NCBI GenBank assembly: GCA_964023275.1
Contig: OZ029919.1
Span: forward strand, 3,067,501-3,131,500
Length of the DNA: 64,000 bases
Direction: 5' to 3'
From: Norana najaformis
Taxonomy: Eukaryota; Annelida; Clitellata; Crassiclitellata; Hormogastridae
A model generated the notes under the pieces. It had not been told where the DNA came from. It did not search any database and saw nothing but the letters and a program-made list of their open reading frames with translations. The translations under genes and the position numbers were made by a program. This document shows positions 1 through 10,774 of this stretch, piece by piece (the first letter of the stretch is position 1; each line of letters opens with the position of its first letter).

Positions 1-8
1 ATGTCTGA

Positions 9-40
<32 letters not shown>

Positions 41-320
41 AACTCAAAACATCAACTCATAATAAACGAAATTGTGACTTAATCCTCTTATTAATCCCGT
101 TATTTTCCAAATTTCGTTATTTATTAACTGCGTCGTGTACTGGGAGATAAAGCAATGAACGGGGGGCCTCTCAATAGAGCTCGGTCTGCTTAACACGTCA
201 TCAATATTCTCTCTATTTTTCGCCGAGCGCCACTGGCATATCGCGTCGGCTTTGTACTTTGGGGACCTGAACTGTGGTCCGCCCAAGATTGCACATCTAT
301 TAAGCTTAAACTTAAATTCT
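1..320. other. Anonymous AT-rich DNA, opens with a short TCTG/CT tract
   Basis: The first 40 bases are a CT-rich tract built on TCTG. The rest has no recognisable coding or repeat signature. Short ORFs here run through unrelated frames and carry no domain. Confidence 0.5.
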
Positions 321-420
321 GTAAAAGTCTGCAAAAGTCTGTAAAAGTCTGCAAAAGTCTGTAAATGTCTGTAAATGTCTGCAAGAGTCTGAAAAAGTCT
401 GTGAAAGTCTGTAAAAGTCG
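321..420. repeat. 10-bp minisatellite, 10 units
   Basis: Ten consecutive decamers of the form G(T/C)AAAAGTCT lie head to tail. T/C alternation at position 2 and a few A/T or A/G changes mark individual units. The period is exactly 10 bp, close to one helical turn. Confidence 0.9.
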
Positions 421-624
421 TGTTGTGTAAAAGAAAGAGACAATGGACAAGTTAAACTTCAACAACAGAATCTAACTCTGCCACTGCCTTTAAGGTGGGT
501 AGTGCCAGTCCTAAGCCTGGATGATGGATGAGGGCGAAGTCAACGGCCTTTAATGCCATAAGAGCCTCTGTTTTGTTTGTTTTTATGCGATTGCCAACGA
601 GAGTACCTATATTGACTGTTTGAA

Positions 625-816
625 TAGAATTCAAAGAAGTCTTAAATAGAATTCAGAGAAGTCTTAAGTAGAATTCAAAGAAGTCTTAAATAGAATTCAA
701 AGAAGTCTTAAATAGAATTCAAAGAAGTCTTAAATATAGAATTCAAAGAAGTCTTAAATAGAATTCAAAGAAGTCTTAAATAGAATTCAAAGAAGTCTTA
801 AGTAGAATTCAAATAA
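625..816. repeat. 22-bp minisatellite, about 9 units
   Basis: The unit TAGAATTCAAAGAAGTCTTA plus AA/AG is repeated about nine times with very few changes, and every unit carries an EcoRI-type GAATTC. One unit has a small TA insertion. The flanks, about 421-624 and 817-1,400, are anonymous; the ORF at 879-1,193 has no recognisable domain. Confidence 0.9.
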
Positions 817-1408
817 GCTTATCAGCAGCTTAAGTCGTCAATCTTCAGTCGATCACGTATTTTGCCTTCGTCGCATTCATGAGGCTGAAGCTGTGTTCAT
901 ATTCGAAACCCAATACCTGGAAGGTGGCACCCAGTAGAGTAGCTTCAAATTTCGGGCTGCTCTCAGAGTGCTCAAATATGGGACCTTTGGGGCCTATTTG
1001 TACTCTAACAGGCTCTGAGGGGGCCCTATCTTTTTCAGATTCGGATCCGGGCCCTGATTCAGACCATCGTGTTCTTAAGGTTCACAGCGAGCGCGAACCG
1101 GTGGGAACTGGTGACCAGCTCAGTATACGCCCTGTGTATTATGAGGGTCAAATGAATGTGATTGAACGTCTCAGTCGATACTTCATAATCTAGGTTGGCA
1201 TGTCATATGGATTCGCAAACTGTGGCATAGATCCTTTTTTGGTCTTTTGACCATTGTAGGCTAAATATGCCAGCGGCTGTAAAAATGAGCTAAATATTAC
1301 TTTGAACTAAGAATTATGAACACTCACGAAATTTGTGCGCTGGCAGAAAATGTGTGCGCTATCCTCAGAAGTCATGCGCGCGCAGCACAGAGGAAACACA
1401 CTGCCTAT

Positions 1409-1735
1409 CATCATGCATAGATGCATCGATATATACATGTTTGTATCTGTACATTCATATATATCTATGTATATATATATGTGTATCATCGTGCATAAAT
1501 GTATATACATACATGCTTGTATCTGTACATTCATATATATCCATGTATATATATATATATGTATATCATCGTGCATAAATGTATATATATATACATGCTT
1601 GTATCTGTACATTCATATATATATCTATTTATATACATGAATACATCATCATGCATAGATGCATATATATACATGTTTGTATCTGTACATTCATATATAT
1701 CTATGTATATATATATAATGTATATTTGCATGTAC
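1409..1735. repeat. About 79-bp tandem repeat, 4 units
   Basis: Four units each begin ATCATC(A/G)TGCATA, then a TATA-rich stretch, then TGTATCTGTACATTCATATA. Units start near 1,409, 1,487, 1,565 and 1,645. Several overlapping ORFs of Ile/Tyr/His-rich composition are by-products of this array. Confidence 0.8.
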
Positions 1736-1849
1736 TTGTGTGACCCATTAGTTTTATGCGCGTAATAACGTCGGCGTAATCGTAAATCAAGCAAGAAGTG
1801 ACTTCCGGCAAAGGATATAGCACTTCCGGTTTTCTAAGGAACGAAATAA

Positions 1850-2017
1850 GATTTCCATATCATATATACATATATATCCATGTATATATTTGCTGTATAC
1901 ATATATATACATATATATATAAATTGATTATACAATTCCACCATCTCACTACTCAGCTCTGAATCTTCTGATCTGGCAGCCTATCGGTCAATACACTCGA
2001 ACTGTAACATATTTTAA

Positions 2018-2074
<57 letters not shown>

Positions 2075-2240
2075 AGTTTGGTCTATCTAGAAATGTGTTA
2101 TATATATAATGCACAGATATGAATATATATATATATACATCGTGTTGTACATATGTATATATAAGTGTTGTACATATATATATGTATGTGTATGTATATG
2201 TATACAAGCATATGTATATATATATGTATATATAAATGCA
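1850..2240. repeat. TA and TATG microsatellite cluster
   Basis: Includes a nearly pure (TA)n run at about 2,020-2,073 and interrupted TATATG tracts on both sides. No coding signal. Confidence 0.85.
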
Positions 2241-2339
2241 ATGTTGATCGATAAACGTCGGCGATTGATTTTGAGATATTGTCCGGTGTCGTTGGGATGC
2301 ACTGCCATGCAACTGCAGACGACATTACGACAGAGTAAT

Positions 2340-2542
2340 CCTCAGTCAGATACACAGACGGACAAGCAGGCAGACAGACAGGTACAAACACCGGCAGACA
2401 GACACGCGCACGCCTTGTCACAGAAAGACACTAAGAGACAGAACAGAATTTAAACCGACAGACAGACAGGTAGAAAGACCTACATACATAAGACAGACAG
2501 ACAGACAGACAGACAGACTGACTGACTGACCTACAGACAGAC

Positions 2543-2577
<35 letters not shown>

Positions 2578-2830
2578 TGACTGACTGACTGACTGACTAA
2601 CTGACTGACTGACTGACTGACTGACTGACTGACTGACTGACTGACTGACTGACTGACTGACTGATTGACTGACTGACTGACTGACTGACTGACTGACTGA
2701 CTGACTGATATATCTACACACAAACAAGCGCATTGAGAGCAAGACAGACATACAGAAAGACAGACGGAAGCACACCGACAGAAAGACACCCACACAAACC
2801 GATGGAAACATACACACAGATACACAGAGA
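2340..2830. repeat. (GACA)n / (GACT)n tetranucleotide array
   Basis: A GACA-rich stretch passes into a long (GACT)n run at about 2,575-2,706 and back into GACA variants. ORFs made of Ser-Gln-Ser-Val or Cys-Leu-Ser-Val repeats on either strand are translations of this array, not genes. Confidence 0.95.
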
Positions 2831-2841
2831 CACCGACACGC

Positions 2842-2965
2842 ATATAATCTAATCTAATCTAATAACTTCTATAGCGCCGTTATCATAATGCCCAAGACAG
2901 CAATCGATGGTCACTTCGAGTGAAATTGTAATTAAAATCATGATCTATTGGAGAATTAAGCCAGG
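2842..2965 (-). mobile_element. LINE/SINE 3' end with (AGATT)n tail
   Basis: Reads in reverse as ...GCGCTATAGAAGTT followed by an AGATT-type pentanucleotide tail. The same 3' end recurs at 11,560-11,672, 14,665-14,730, 23,160-23,255, 24,590-24,690, 39,870-39,972, 43,180-43,265, 50,065-50,110 and 50,925-51,010. A conserved core plus a fixed short tail repeat indicates a retroposon 3' terminus. Confidence 0.6.
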
Positions 2966-3024
2966 TCGAATTCCTACAGGTCGGAGAAACTAGAGTTAGG
3001 CTAATGTGGATAAGCAAGCAGAAT

Positions 3025-3125
3025 TAGAACCAGACAGACAGATAGACAGACGAACAGAGAAGCGCACTGATATTCAGACAGACAGCCACTCAGTCAGGCA
3101 GACAGACAGACAGACAGAACTACTC
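3025..3125. repeat. (GACA)n tracts
   Basis: Interrupted GACA tetranucleotide tracts on the plus strand. Confidence 0.8.
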
Positions 3126-3261
3126 TATCAATAGATGGAATCTAATATTGATAACAGTTTTTAACTGAACAATTGAAAGTCAGGTCATGTACAGAGAGTT
3201 ACAAAAACACATTTCTCGACATTCGCTCAAATATTATTTGGACACATCTCAGCAGTTGCAA

Positions 3262-3480
3262 CTGCGTACAGGACCATACGAGGTCTCTACGAACCCCGGT
3301 TCCCTGACCCCACAAGAGACCGGAAGAGACCAACTGGATGCCCTCGGCACCCATGGACAAGAGCGGAGGAATCCGACCTGCCCCCGTTTAGTTTCAGACC
3401 ACATACGGCCTGGAGACGAACCCAGAACAGCGACGGCTGGCCGCGTGTTGTGAAAAAGGCAACGTTCCAGAGAGGGGTAG
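3262..3480. repeat. Dispersed repeat copy 1 (pair with 22,137-22,330)
   Basis: Shares an aligned series of blocks with 22,137-22,330: CCCCACAAGAGA versus CCCCCAAGAGA, GGAAGAGACCA, CACATGGACA, ATCCGACCTG and TTCCAGAGAGGG, in the same order and spacing. The family is unknown to me. Stop codons interrupt both copies, so neither is a working gene. Confidence 0.6.
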
Positions 3481-3499
3481 GGCATAGACGATGATAACT

Positions 3500-3770
3500 C
3501 AAACATATATACAGCATAGTTTTTATATATACATATACACACATATATAATACATATATGTGCATATATATGGGGAATACATGTTAATGTAGATATATTA
3601 GTTTGCTTATAGATATAGGGACAATGACACACACAGATTCATATATATATGTATATATGTATATATGTATATATATAACTTATATAGATGTGTGTGTATA
3701 TAAATATAAAATTCATACATTATAACTTATATATATTATTAGAGTTTTACGAGAGGCGCTATATAAATAT
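3500..3770. repeat. TATA/TATG-rich tract ending in a GCGCTATATAAAT-type motif
   Basis: AT microsatellites end with GAGAGGCGCTATATAAATAT near 3,753. That terminal motif recurs at several retroposon 3' ends in the window. Confidence 0.6.
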
Positions 3771-3904
3771 TAAGATAGATACAGGTGCGAAGGAAGACGT
3801 TGTAGGCAGATGACCTTTAGAAGCGAACAGATAACCGCCCCTGTACTTCGTTTAATTTTACAGATCATAAAAATCGGAGGATATTCGACACAGACAGGTT
3901 TTCG

Positions 3905-4492
3905 TCTGTGCGTGTCTTTATGTCTGTCTGTCTCTGTCTGTCTGTCTCTATCTGTCTTCCTGTTTCTTCTGTATCTCTCTATTTATCAATCTTTCTTCTT
4001 CTTTTTTCTCGTTCTCTTCCTTGTCCTCGTTTCTGTCTTGCCTTGTTTTCTAGCTCATATTTCTCTGTCTGTCTATCTGTCTGTCTGTCTGTCTGTCTGT
4101 CTCTGTCTCTTTCTCTCTCTCTCTCTCTCGTCTCTCATGACTTCTTCCGTTCTTTCGTCTTTTCCTTCCCTTCGTCTTTTTTCTTTTTCTGTCGTTCGTT
4201 CATTCATTCATTCATTCGTTCATTCGTTCGTTCATTCGTTCATTCATTCGTTCATTCATTCATTCATTCTTTCGTTCATCCATTCATTCATTCATTCGTT
4301 CGTTCGTTCATCCATTCATTCATTCATTCGTTCATTCATTCAGTCATTCGTTCATTCGTTCGTTCATTCATTCATTCATTCATTCGTTCATTCATTCATT
4401 CATTCATTCGATCATTCGTTCGTTCGTTCATTTATTCATTCATTCGTTCATTCATTCATTCATTCGTTCATTCGTTCGTTCATTCATTCATG
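3905..4492. repeat. Pyrimidine-rich tract and (TTCA/TTCG)n array
   Basis: TCTG and CT tracts at 3,905-4,140 are followed by about 300 bp of TTCATTCG-type tetranucleotides (4,195-4,492). The 227- and 232-codon ORFs here encode Ser-Phe-Ile-His repeats and are artefacts of the array. Confidence 0.95.
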
Positions 4493-4739
4493 ACCAGACA
4501 ACTGAAAAATAACTCAATCCACGAAATTCAGAGGACGAAGTACATTACACTCCCGAAATCCGCCTTTCATCTGAAAATACGTAAACGAAGTGTTATATTT
4601 TTTTAAGTTTTGTAGAAAAGTCTTTTGATGAGCTGCGGCGAGAAAGATTTCGTTGGTCGGTCGAGCGACGGAAATTATTTGTTGTGAAGAACGGAAGAAG
4701 AAATTGCATTAAAACGTTTTCCATTTAGGCGAGCTCTTC

Positions 4740-4840
4740 TTCCCGTTCTTTGTCGTCTTCTACTTCCGGTTATATCAACTTGCAAAGCCGGAAACGAAAA
4801 TAAAGCGTTTCAATATGGCGTCGATTGGCAGGAGGAAGGA
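4740..4840. promoter_or_regulatory. Possible promoter-like motif cluster (ETS, YY1-like, CCAAT)
   Basis: Within 100 bp lie ACTTCCGGTT (ETS core), AATATGGCGTCG (YY1-like) and GATTGGC (inverted CCAAT). No gene was found downstream, so a regulatory role is only inferred from motif clustering. Confidence 0.25.
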
Positions 4841-4883
4841 AAATGACTTCTTCTGTTGTTTTGCTGATCTGTTGTTCATCATA

Positions 4884-4884
<1 letters not shown>

Positions 4885-4952
<68 letters not shown>

Positions 4953-5075
4953 GACTACCACTATTACTACTACTACTACTGTTATTATTATTATTATAAT
5001 TGTAGTAGTAGTAGTTGTTGTCGTATAAGTAGAAATAGTAAATATATATTAGTAGTAGTAGTAGTAGCATTAAAA
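4885..5075. repeat. (CTA)n passing into (ATT)n and (GTA)n
   Basis: A long trinucleotide tract. Poly-Tyr, poly-Thr, poly-Val and poly-Ser ORFs in all frames derive from it. Confidence 0.95.
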
Positions 5076-5329
5076 TTAACATTAGTATTAGGATCAAATA
5101 AATCATCAATATTGTCATCATCATCATATTTTTCGTCAATATCAAACACAACCTTCAACATCATCATAAGCAAACCAATAAAAACTGCGCTAGATTAATT
5201 TAAAATATCGTCATCATCAACAACGCAATTTGGTTTTTGCATTTTTTATACTGCCTTGAACAGACAGTATTTCTTTCTTTGTCTCTGTTCGTCTTACCGG
5301 GCTTGGCCTGAACCAAAAATCTCATAAAT

Positions 5330-5840
5330 CTCCTCTGTCTGTCTGTGTGTGTCTGTGTGTGTCTGTGTGTGTCTGTCTGTGTGTCTGTCTGTGTGCCATA
5401 AATCTCTGGTTGTCTGCTTCTTGACCAATCACCCTCCATCAAACTCTGCTGAAAAGAAAAAATTCCTCTCGACTTACAAATCACTGACTCTCCTCTTAAA
5501 TGATCGAAAATTCTCTCCTTCCTTCCTTTCTTCCTTCATTCCTTCGTTCGTTCCTTCCTTCCCTCGTTCCATCCTTCTTTCCTTCCTTCTTTCGTTCGTT
5601 CGTTCGTTCCTTTCTTCCTTCCTTCCTACATCTTCCAATGTTCTGTCCACTGCTTTGTACCCACTATTCTTTAATTCCATTCACTATTAGTATGTATCCA
5701 TGTACGTTTAGTATATATGCATGCATATGTATGTGTGTATAAATATATATATATGTATGTACATGTGTGTGTATGTATGTATGTATAAATGTATATATGT
5801 ATGTACATGTGTGTATGTATGTATGTATGTATGTATACGT
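5330..5840. repeat. Series of GTCTGTGT, CCTT/CGTT and ATGT microsatellites
   Basis: Three separate tracts: GTCTGTGT at about 5,333-5,395, CCTT/CGTT at 5,515-5,632 and ATGT at about 5,690-5,840. Non-coding. Confidence 0.9.
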
Positions 5841-6199
5841 GAACAATCGCATATCACATTCCGACCCGTACTTTTCTGCTTTCCTCTTGCATTAGTTTCG
5901 TATTCCTTTAGCCTTACGTGTCATAGTTCCGACGCAGTATCAGTAGCATCACGGAGATGCTCGCGACTTATTTCCTACCCAGCCTTTGCCACCACCCTAT
6001 GCTCCATTATTTGCGTCTAGCCTGCCCTACATTTGCCTATGACCTACTCCCCTAAATATGACGCTATATGCCCTGCTCCTTGGCCTCCGTTTCTCCCCAA
6101 TACACCCCAACATCGGCGTTTATAGCCCACATTTCATCTGCCCCCACATCTTGTTTTCTCGTTGGATAAAACGCCCTCTTTTCCAATACAATATTCGAT

Positions 6200-6370
6200 C
6201 ATTTGCGCCGCCTGGCGGCCATGTAGACAAGATGGACTGCCCTCTAGTGTCTGCCTCATTTTCCACTCGACAGTTATCGATACGACGTCAAAACGAATCA
6301 CCTCCACAGCATCGAAACTCTCCGTTCTGTCCACGTTTCACGCATGCGCCGAAATTTATCACGTGACCCA
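6200..6370. promoter_or_regulatory. Possible promoter-like island (YY1, NRF1, E-box motifs)
   Basis: Contains GGCGGCCATGT and ACAAGATGGACTG (YY1-like), ACGCATGCGCCG (NRF1-like) and ATCACGTGAC (E-box) inside 170 bp. No exon could be assigned, so the call rests on motifs alone. Confidence 0.25.
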
Positions 6371-6454
6371 GATACAGAGGCACAAACATTCATCCATAAG
6401 ACCTACCAAGAAAGTCATATGTACGTGTTAGGGCGAGGCATATAAGTATGAGTG

Positions 6455-6690
6455 GATGTTGGTAGGTAAGTGTAAACGTAAATATACACGTTTTTCTGTA
6501 GCGACTGTATGACCTCGACCCTACTCATTTTCACTGAATTTATCGGATCAGAGCCTTAACAACAGATGCCCGTTTGAATGGACGCAACATCATTTATGGT
6601 CCCCGTGTGCGGACCTAGCTAACCCAAGGTTTAAATCTCTGAAATATAGCCACTATCGGGATTCGAACCAGGTTGTGTTGGATCGTTTTT
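6455..6690 (-). mobile_element. tRNA-derived SINE, family 3 (ACATTT-type tail)
   Basis: Read on the minus strand it has a B-box-like GGTTCGAATCC, then TTTCAGAGATTTAAACC, a central block around ACGGGGACCATAAATGATG, and ends GTCGCTACAGAAAAACGTGT with a short ATTTAC-like tail. Related copies lie at 14,060-14,235, 27,735-27,830 (3' part) and 54,940-55,165. Confidence 0.65.
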
Positions 6691-6744
6691 CCTACATCTC
6701 ATATACATTTGGCGGAGTAAGAAATGTTTTCTCCTGAAGAAGGA

Positions 6745-6835
6745 TCAGCCTTGGACGCCATAGAAGTGGTTGGATTAGATTAGATTTAATTTGATTAGAT
6801 CTAATCTGATCATATCAAATCAGATTAGATTAGTT
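6745..6835. repeat. (AGATT)n tract with nested palindromes
   Basis: GATTAGATCTAATC at 6,793-6,806 is a perfect 14-bp palindrome. The adjacent AATCTGAT and ATCAGATT form a second pair. It may be two retroposon tails of opposite orientation joined. Confidence 0.6.
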
Positions 6836-6839
6836 TCGG

Positions 6840-7565
6840 GTAAACTCTAATCAGAGGATTTGACGACTATCTCATACTACAACATAGCCACTCTGCCCTA
6901 AAGTCGTTGTAGCCTCGTGACCTTGTTTTGGTCTATATTGTGGCCTTCCTTTCCCTAAAGCCCAAGGCCGACTGTTTTCGTTCTTTGTTAGTACCAGACA
7001 ATTTCTTATATGCAGACTTCGAAATTACGCAGGGGCTTGTGTATTATGAAGTTTAACACGAGAACTTTTCAGTTACTCTTGGCATGTCTATGAAAATTAT
7101 ATTTAAAAATTAATACAATAATCGATGCACACGATTTCAAAGTCGCGCACCAAGCGACATCTTAAGTTAAATTGTTGTTGAAGGGCATGAAAATATTACT
7201 GAAAATAATCATAGGCCTACTTAGCGAAACTTCACATAAGGACCAACACCTTAATAGCTAGCATAACAAGGAAAAGGACTTACATCTTAATAGCTAACAT
7301 AACAAGGAATTTAAGTATTCAAAGGACTCATTTTAACTCTTTTGCCTACTTGCTTTCTCTGCGCATTTCTCGCAAATTAACTTTTTCGACTTTGTTGTTA
7401 GTATGTCTGATCGAACCACGAGACTTTTTAGATCTATTGGGCGATCATGTTCCAGCGGGTTGTAGAGTTTAACAAAATGTAAGTGGGGTAAAAGACATCA
7501 CAAGGTGAAGGTCAGCAACCGACCCCTATACTCAATCGAAAACCAGTTCAACACACATGGAAACA
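6840..7565. other. Anonymous unique-looking DNA
   Basis: I see no gene, RNA or clear repeat here apart from a short direct echo near 7,250-7,310 (TTAATAGCTA(G/A)CATAACAAGGAA twice). Confidence 0.4.
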
Positions 7566-7569
7566 ATCT

Positions 7570-7735
7570 CTACCGACCGTGGCAAGATTTGTGCAGATTA
7601 TGGCAAGCGACCTGCTGTCAGTGGCAAGCGTTTTATTGATCGCAGCGTGGCAATATCAGTACAGCCGTCGGTCAGTTGGGGCAAGTGGTCGTGGCAAGTG
7701 TTCTACAACTTGTGGCAAGTGTAGTTAAAGCAGAT
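7570..7735. repeat. Degenerate GTGGCAAG-centred repeat
   Basis: GTGGCAAG or close variants occur about eight times at irregular 15-35 bp spacing. No coding potential is evident. Confidence 0.55.
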
Positions 7736-7784
7736 CACACGAAGGCAATTAAGAGCATATAACAATACATAGAAAATGTAGCCT

Positions 7785-8235
7785 TTCCTCTCTCTCTCTC
7801 TATATATATATATGTTTCAATACTGTATAAATATATTTATGCATTACGTGTAATATATGTGCTGTATATTTATTTATTTCTAAACGCGTTCAACAGTTTG
7901 TCCAAGATTTCGGCAATATTCTATTGTCTGTCTGCTTGTTTGTCTGTCTGTCTGTCTGTCTGGCTGTCACCTCATATACATAAACGTGTAATGTATTTGC
8001 CAATTGTAAATATATATTTATATATTATCTATTTTCAATACACATTCAACAGTTTGTTCAACATTTAGATAGTATTCTCTCTTTATGTATATATATATAT
8101 ATATATATATTACCGTATATATACACACACACATATATGTATATATATGGACCTATATAAATAGCCTCGAAGCCACATATATTCTTTTTTTTATAATTCA
8201 ATATATATATGTAATTGTTTTATATATACATAAGT
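7785..8235. repeat. CT, TCTG and TA microsatellites
   Basis: A CT/TA junction sits at about 7,787-7,815, a TCTG tract at about 7,925-7,970, and interrupted TATA tracts run to 8,235. Confidence 0.85.
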
Positions 8236-8299
8236 TAAAAATATATATATCTGGAAAGGCGGAAGAACGCTATTGAATTCAACCGGTGTTCAATCTCTC

Positions 8300-8630
8300 T
8301 GTCATCCTGTTTGGCAATTCTTTCGGCGGTTGATTGGCAGCTGCAACAGAGCTTTTTCCGCCGGGGTCAGCGGACCGTGAAGCGTTTAACCAAGCGGAAA
8401 ACGGTAACGAGACAGCCCGTGACAGAAACGCAAACAGGATTTATGGCGAACGTTCGCAGAATTCCATTCACTTTCCGCACAAGTAAAACATGGATGACGT
8501 CTTCTTCTGCCGAGTTCTTTAGCGATTTCGCGCATGCGCAAAACGGCCGTGCCGACAGCGGATGAGAAAACAATGGCGCGGGCCTTTTGGACAATGCCGA
8601 GAGTCTTCTGCTGCAAAAAACTGAAACATA
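8300..8630. promoter_or_regulatory. CpG-richer island with NRF1- and CRE-like motifs
   Basis: The stretch is much richer in CG dinucleotides than its flanks. It holds TTTCGCGCATGCGCAAAAC (NRF1-type palindrome), GGATGACGTCTTC (CRE-like) and CAATGGCGCGGG. Three ORFs on two strands overlap it, but none has a recognisable domain. Confidence 0.3.
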
Positions 8631-8664
8631 AAAACTAAGTGAATCTGGTTACTAAATGATATCA

Positions 8665-8962
8665 TTCCTCCCTTCATTTCTTTCTTTCTTCATTTCTTTC
8701 TTCCTGCTGTCGTAAATCGAACTTTCTCATATTTTATTTCCTTTCCTCGTTCGTTGCTTGCTGTCTTCTTTCCTTCTTTCTTTCTTCATTCCTTTCTTGT
8801 TTCCTTCCTTTCTTCCTTCTTTCCTTCCTTCCTTCCTTCCTTCATTTCTTCCTTCCTTCCTTCCTTCCTCCCTCCCTCACTCCCTCCCTCCCTCCCTCCC
8901 TCCGTCCCTCCGTCCCTCCGTCCCTCCGTCCCTCCGTCCGTCCCTCCTTCCTGCCTTCCATG
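8665..8962. repeat. (CTTT)n, (CCTT)n and (CCCTC)n polypyrimidine array
   Basis: Purely pyrimidine over most of about 300 bp. The Pro-Ser-Leu-Pro ORFs are artefacts. Confidence 0.95.
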
Positions 8963-9237
8963 AATTTCGTGTTGGGCCTATTACACGAAAATGTCACTTT
9001 GCTCGTTCGTCGTGTCGTTAAACTGCTGAATCACGTGACACACCAGAAGCGAAATGAATTCTGGGACAGCTGGGAGGCTGCGCGGTCGCATCTAAACGAT
9101 TGCCCATCATTCGCACTAAAAGGCAGCGGACAGGTACACTTGACGGAATTAATTGCGAATCGAAGTATCGGTTCAGGAACATCACAGCAAGATTTGCTTA
9201 GTCAAAGAAAAACAAACAAGCACGCATCTTGTTCACA

Positions 9238-9410
9238 TACACAATATATATATATATACACATATATACACATCAGCATATGCATGTATATTTACGTATA
9301 TACACATGAACAACACAAAGAGGGCATATATATGTATATTCCAATGAAGCTGCACGTATCTATATATCTACATAGGTATCCTACATATATATAGACAGCC
9401 ATATGCATAT
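9238..9410. repeat. TATA/CATA microsatellite cluster
   Basis: Interrupted TATACA and TATG tracts, AT-rich, with no coding domain. Confidence 0.8.
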
Positions 9411-9558
9411 ATTCTTATGTGGAATCGTTGATTGCAAACAAGACACGTGACAATATTCAATCAATATCATTGTTTAGATTTCATTTCTGAAGATAAACAA
9501 ACAAGATAGACAATCGATTGGTCTATGACGAGTCCACACGTGACGTTTATCAGAACAA

Positions 9559-9702
9559 ATGTATATTACTACTTATTACTATTTATTACTACTTATTACT
9601 ACTTATTACTACTTATTACTAATTATTACTACTTATTACTACTTATTACTACTTATTACTAATTATTACTAATTATTACTAATTTTTACTAATTATTACT
9701 TG
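9559..9702. repeat. 10-bp minisatellite, about 14 units
   Basis: Decamers of TACTTATTAC, with AATTATTAC variants clustering towards the right end, repeat with an exact 10-bp period. Decayed repeats containing CTTCCGGT follow at 9,730-9,850. Confidence 0.9.
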
Positions 9703-9729
9703 TCTAACATATAAATGTATGAGACTGAG

Positions 9730-9850
9730 CATGCACGTTTACCCACCATAACTTCCGGTTTCCCTGACCTAATGAACTTATACCTCTGGTTTCTCTGACC
9801 TACTGAATGTCGACTTCCGGTGTGCCTGACTTACTGAATTTTGACTCCTT
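9730..9850. repeat. Degenerate about 35-bp repeat with ETS-like cores
   Basis: Three to four blocks of the form (A/G)CTTCCGGT(T/G)T..CTGAC(C/T)TA(A/C)TGAA follow one another, two with ACTTCCGG-type cores. A similar single block lies near 39,825. Confidence 0.5.
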
Positions 9851-9949
9851 ACTTTACACTATTCTGTATTTTATAAATGTAATGTAATAGATAATGCACA
9901 CGATATCAGACAGATTTATATAATCTATAAAAAACAAGGTTACCGAGTC

Positions 9950-10055
9950 ATATATACATACATACACACATGCATACATACATGCATAAATAAATACATA
10001 GATAAATTACATAGATACATAGATATGTACATACATACATACATACTTACATACA
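9950..10055. repeat. (CATA)n tract
   Basis: CATACATA-type tetranucleotides with TAGATA interruptions. Confidence 0.85.
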
Positions 10056-10487
10056 TGTATATAATCCGCGCATGCGTGTAGTCAGTTATTGGACTTTTGA
10101 GAAAAACAGTTGACGAAGGGTTATTGCGGAAGCTGCCGGAGTTTAATACGGATGCTTTGACTTCCGAAACACCGTGCAAACAAAATAAGCAAGTTAAAGG
10201 AGCTTCATAAACGGTTATCTATTTCCATCATCCTAAGCCCATTTGTATATGCCCCAACGATAAACATATATATATACATACAGCTGATTGAACCGATAAT
10301 ATATATATATATAATTGCAATATTGGTTGTTGACTCACTAAAGACCAAAGTCTGCCTTTAAACATTTGCCTGAAGAACATTTGCTGCTGGCAAATATAGT
10401 CAGCCGTTACAAATTTTAGTAATACATCTGTATAGATATGTATGTATATACCTGTATATGTAACTGTTATATATCCACAATACTGTA

Positions 10488-10604
<117 letters not shown>

Positions 10605-10740
10605 CTGATCCCTGCCGATAAAAACTCCTTTGACCAAGCCTGAGAGCAAGAAGCAGACAAGTTATTACTCAACCGCAAAAGAACCAAACCTTTTTTGGAA
10701 AGAACAGAGCCGTGAGTGGCTTACAGCTGGACTACAGCAG

Positions 10741-10770
10741 AATATTATAATAGTATAGTATTATAATATT
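10741..10770. repeat. Perfect 12-bp inverted repeat with 6-nt loop
   Basis: AATATTATAATA, loop GTATAG, then TATTATAATATT. The arms pair without a mismatch. Confidence 0.85.
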
Positions 10771-10774
10771 ATCT

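Noticed and set aside
2418-2843. 141-codon Ser-Gln-Ser-Val protein
   Set aside because: Pure (GACT)n translation; the opposite strand and other frames are equally open.
3810-4606. ORFs of 227 and 232 codons (Ser-Phe-Ile-His repeats)
   Set aside because: They are the translation of TTCA/TTCG and TCTG tetranucleotides, without start context, domain or splice sites.
4770-5198. Poly-Tyr, poly-Thr, poly-Val and poly-Ser ORFs
   Set aside because: Trinucleotide microsatellite read in six frames.
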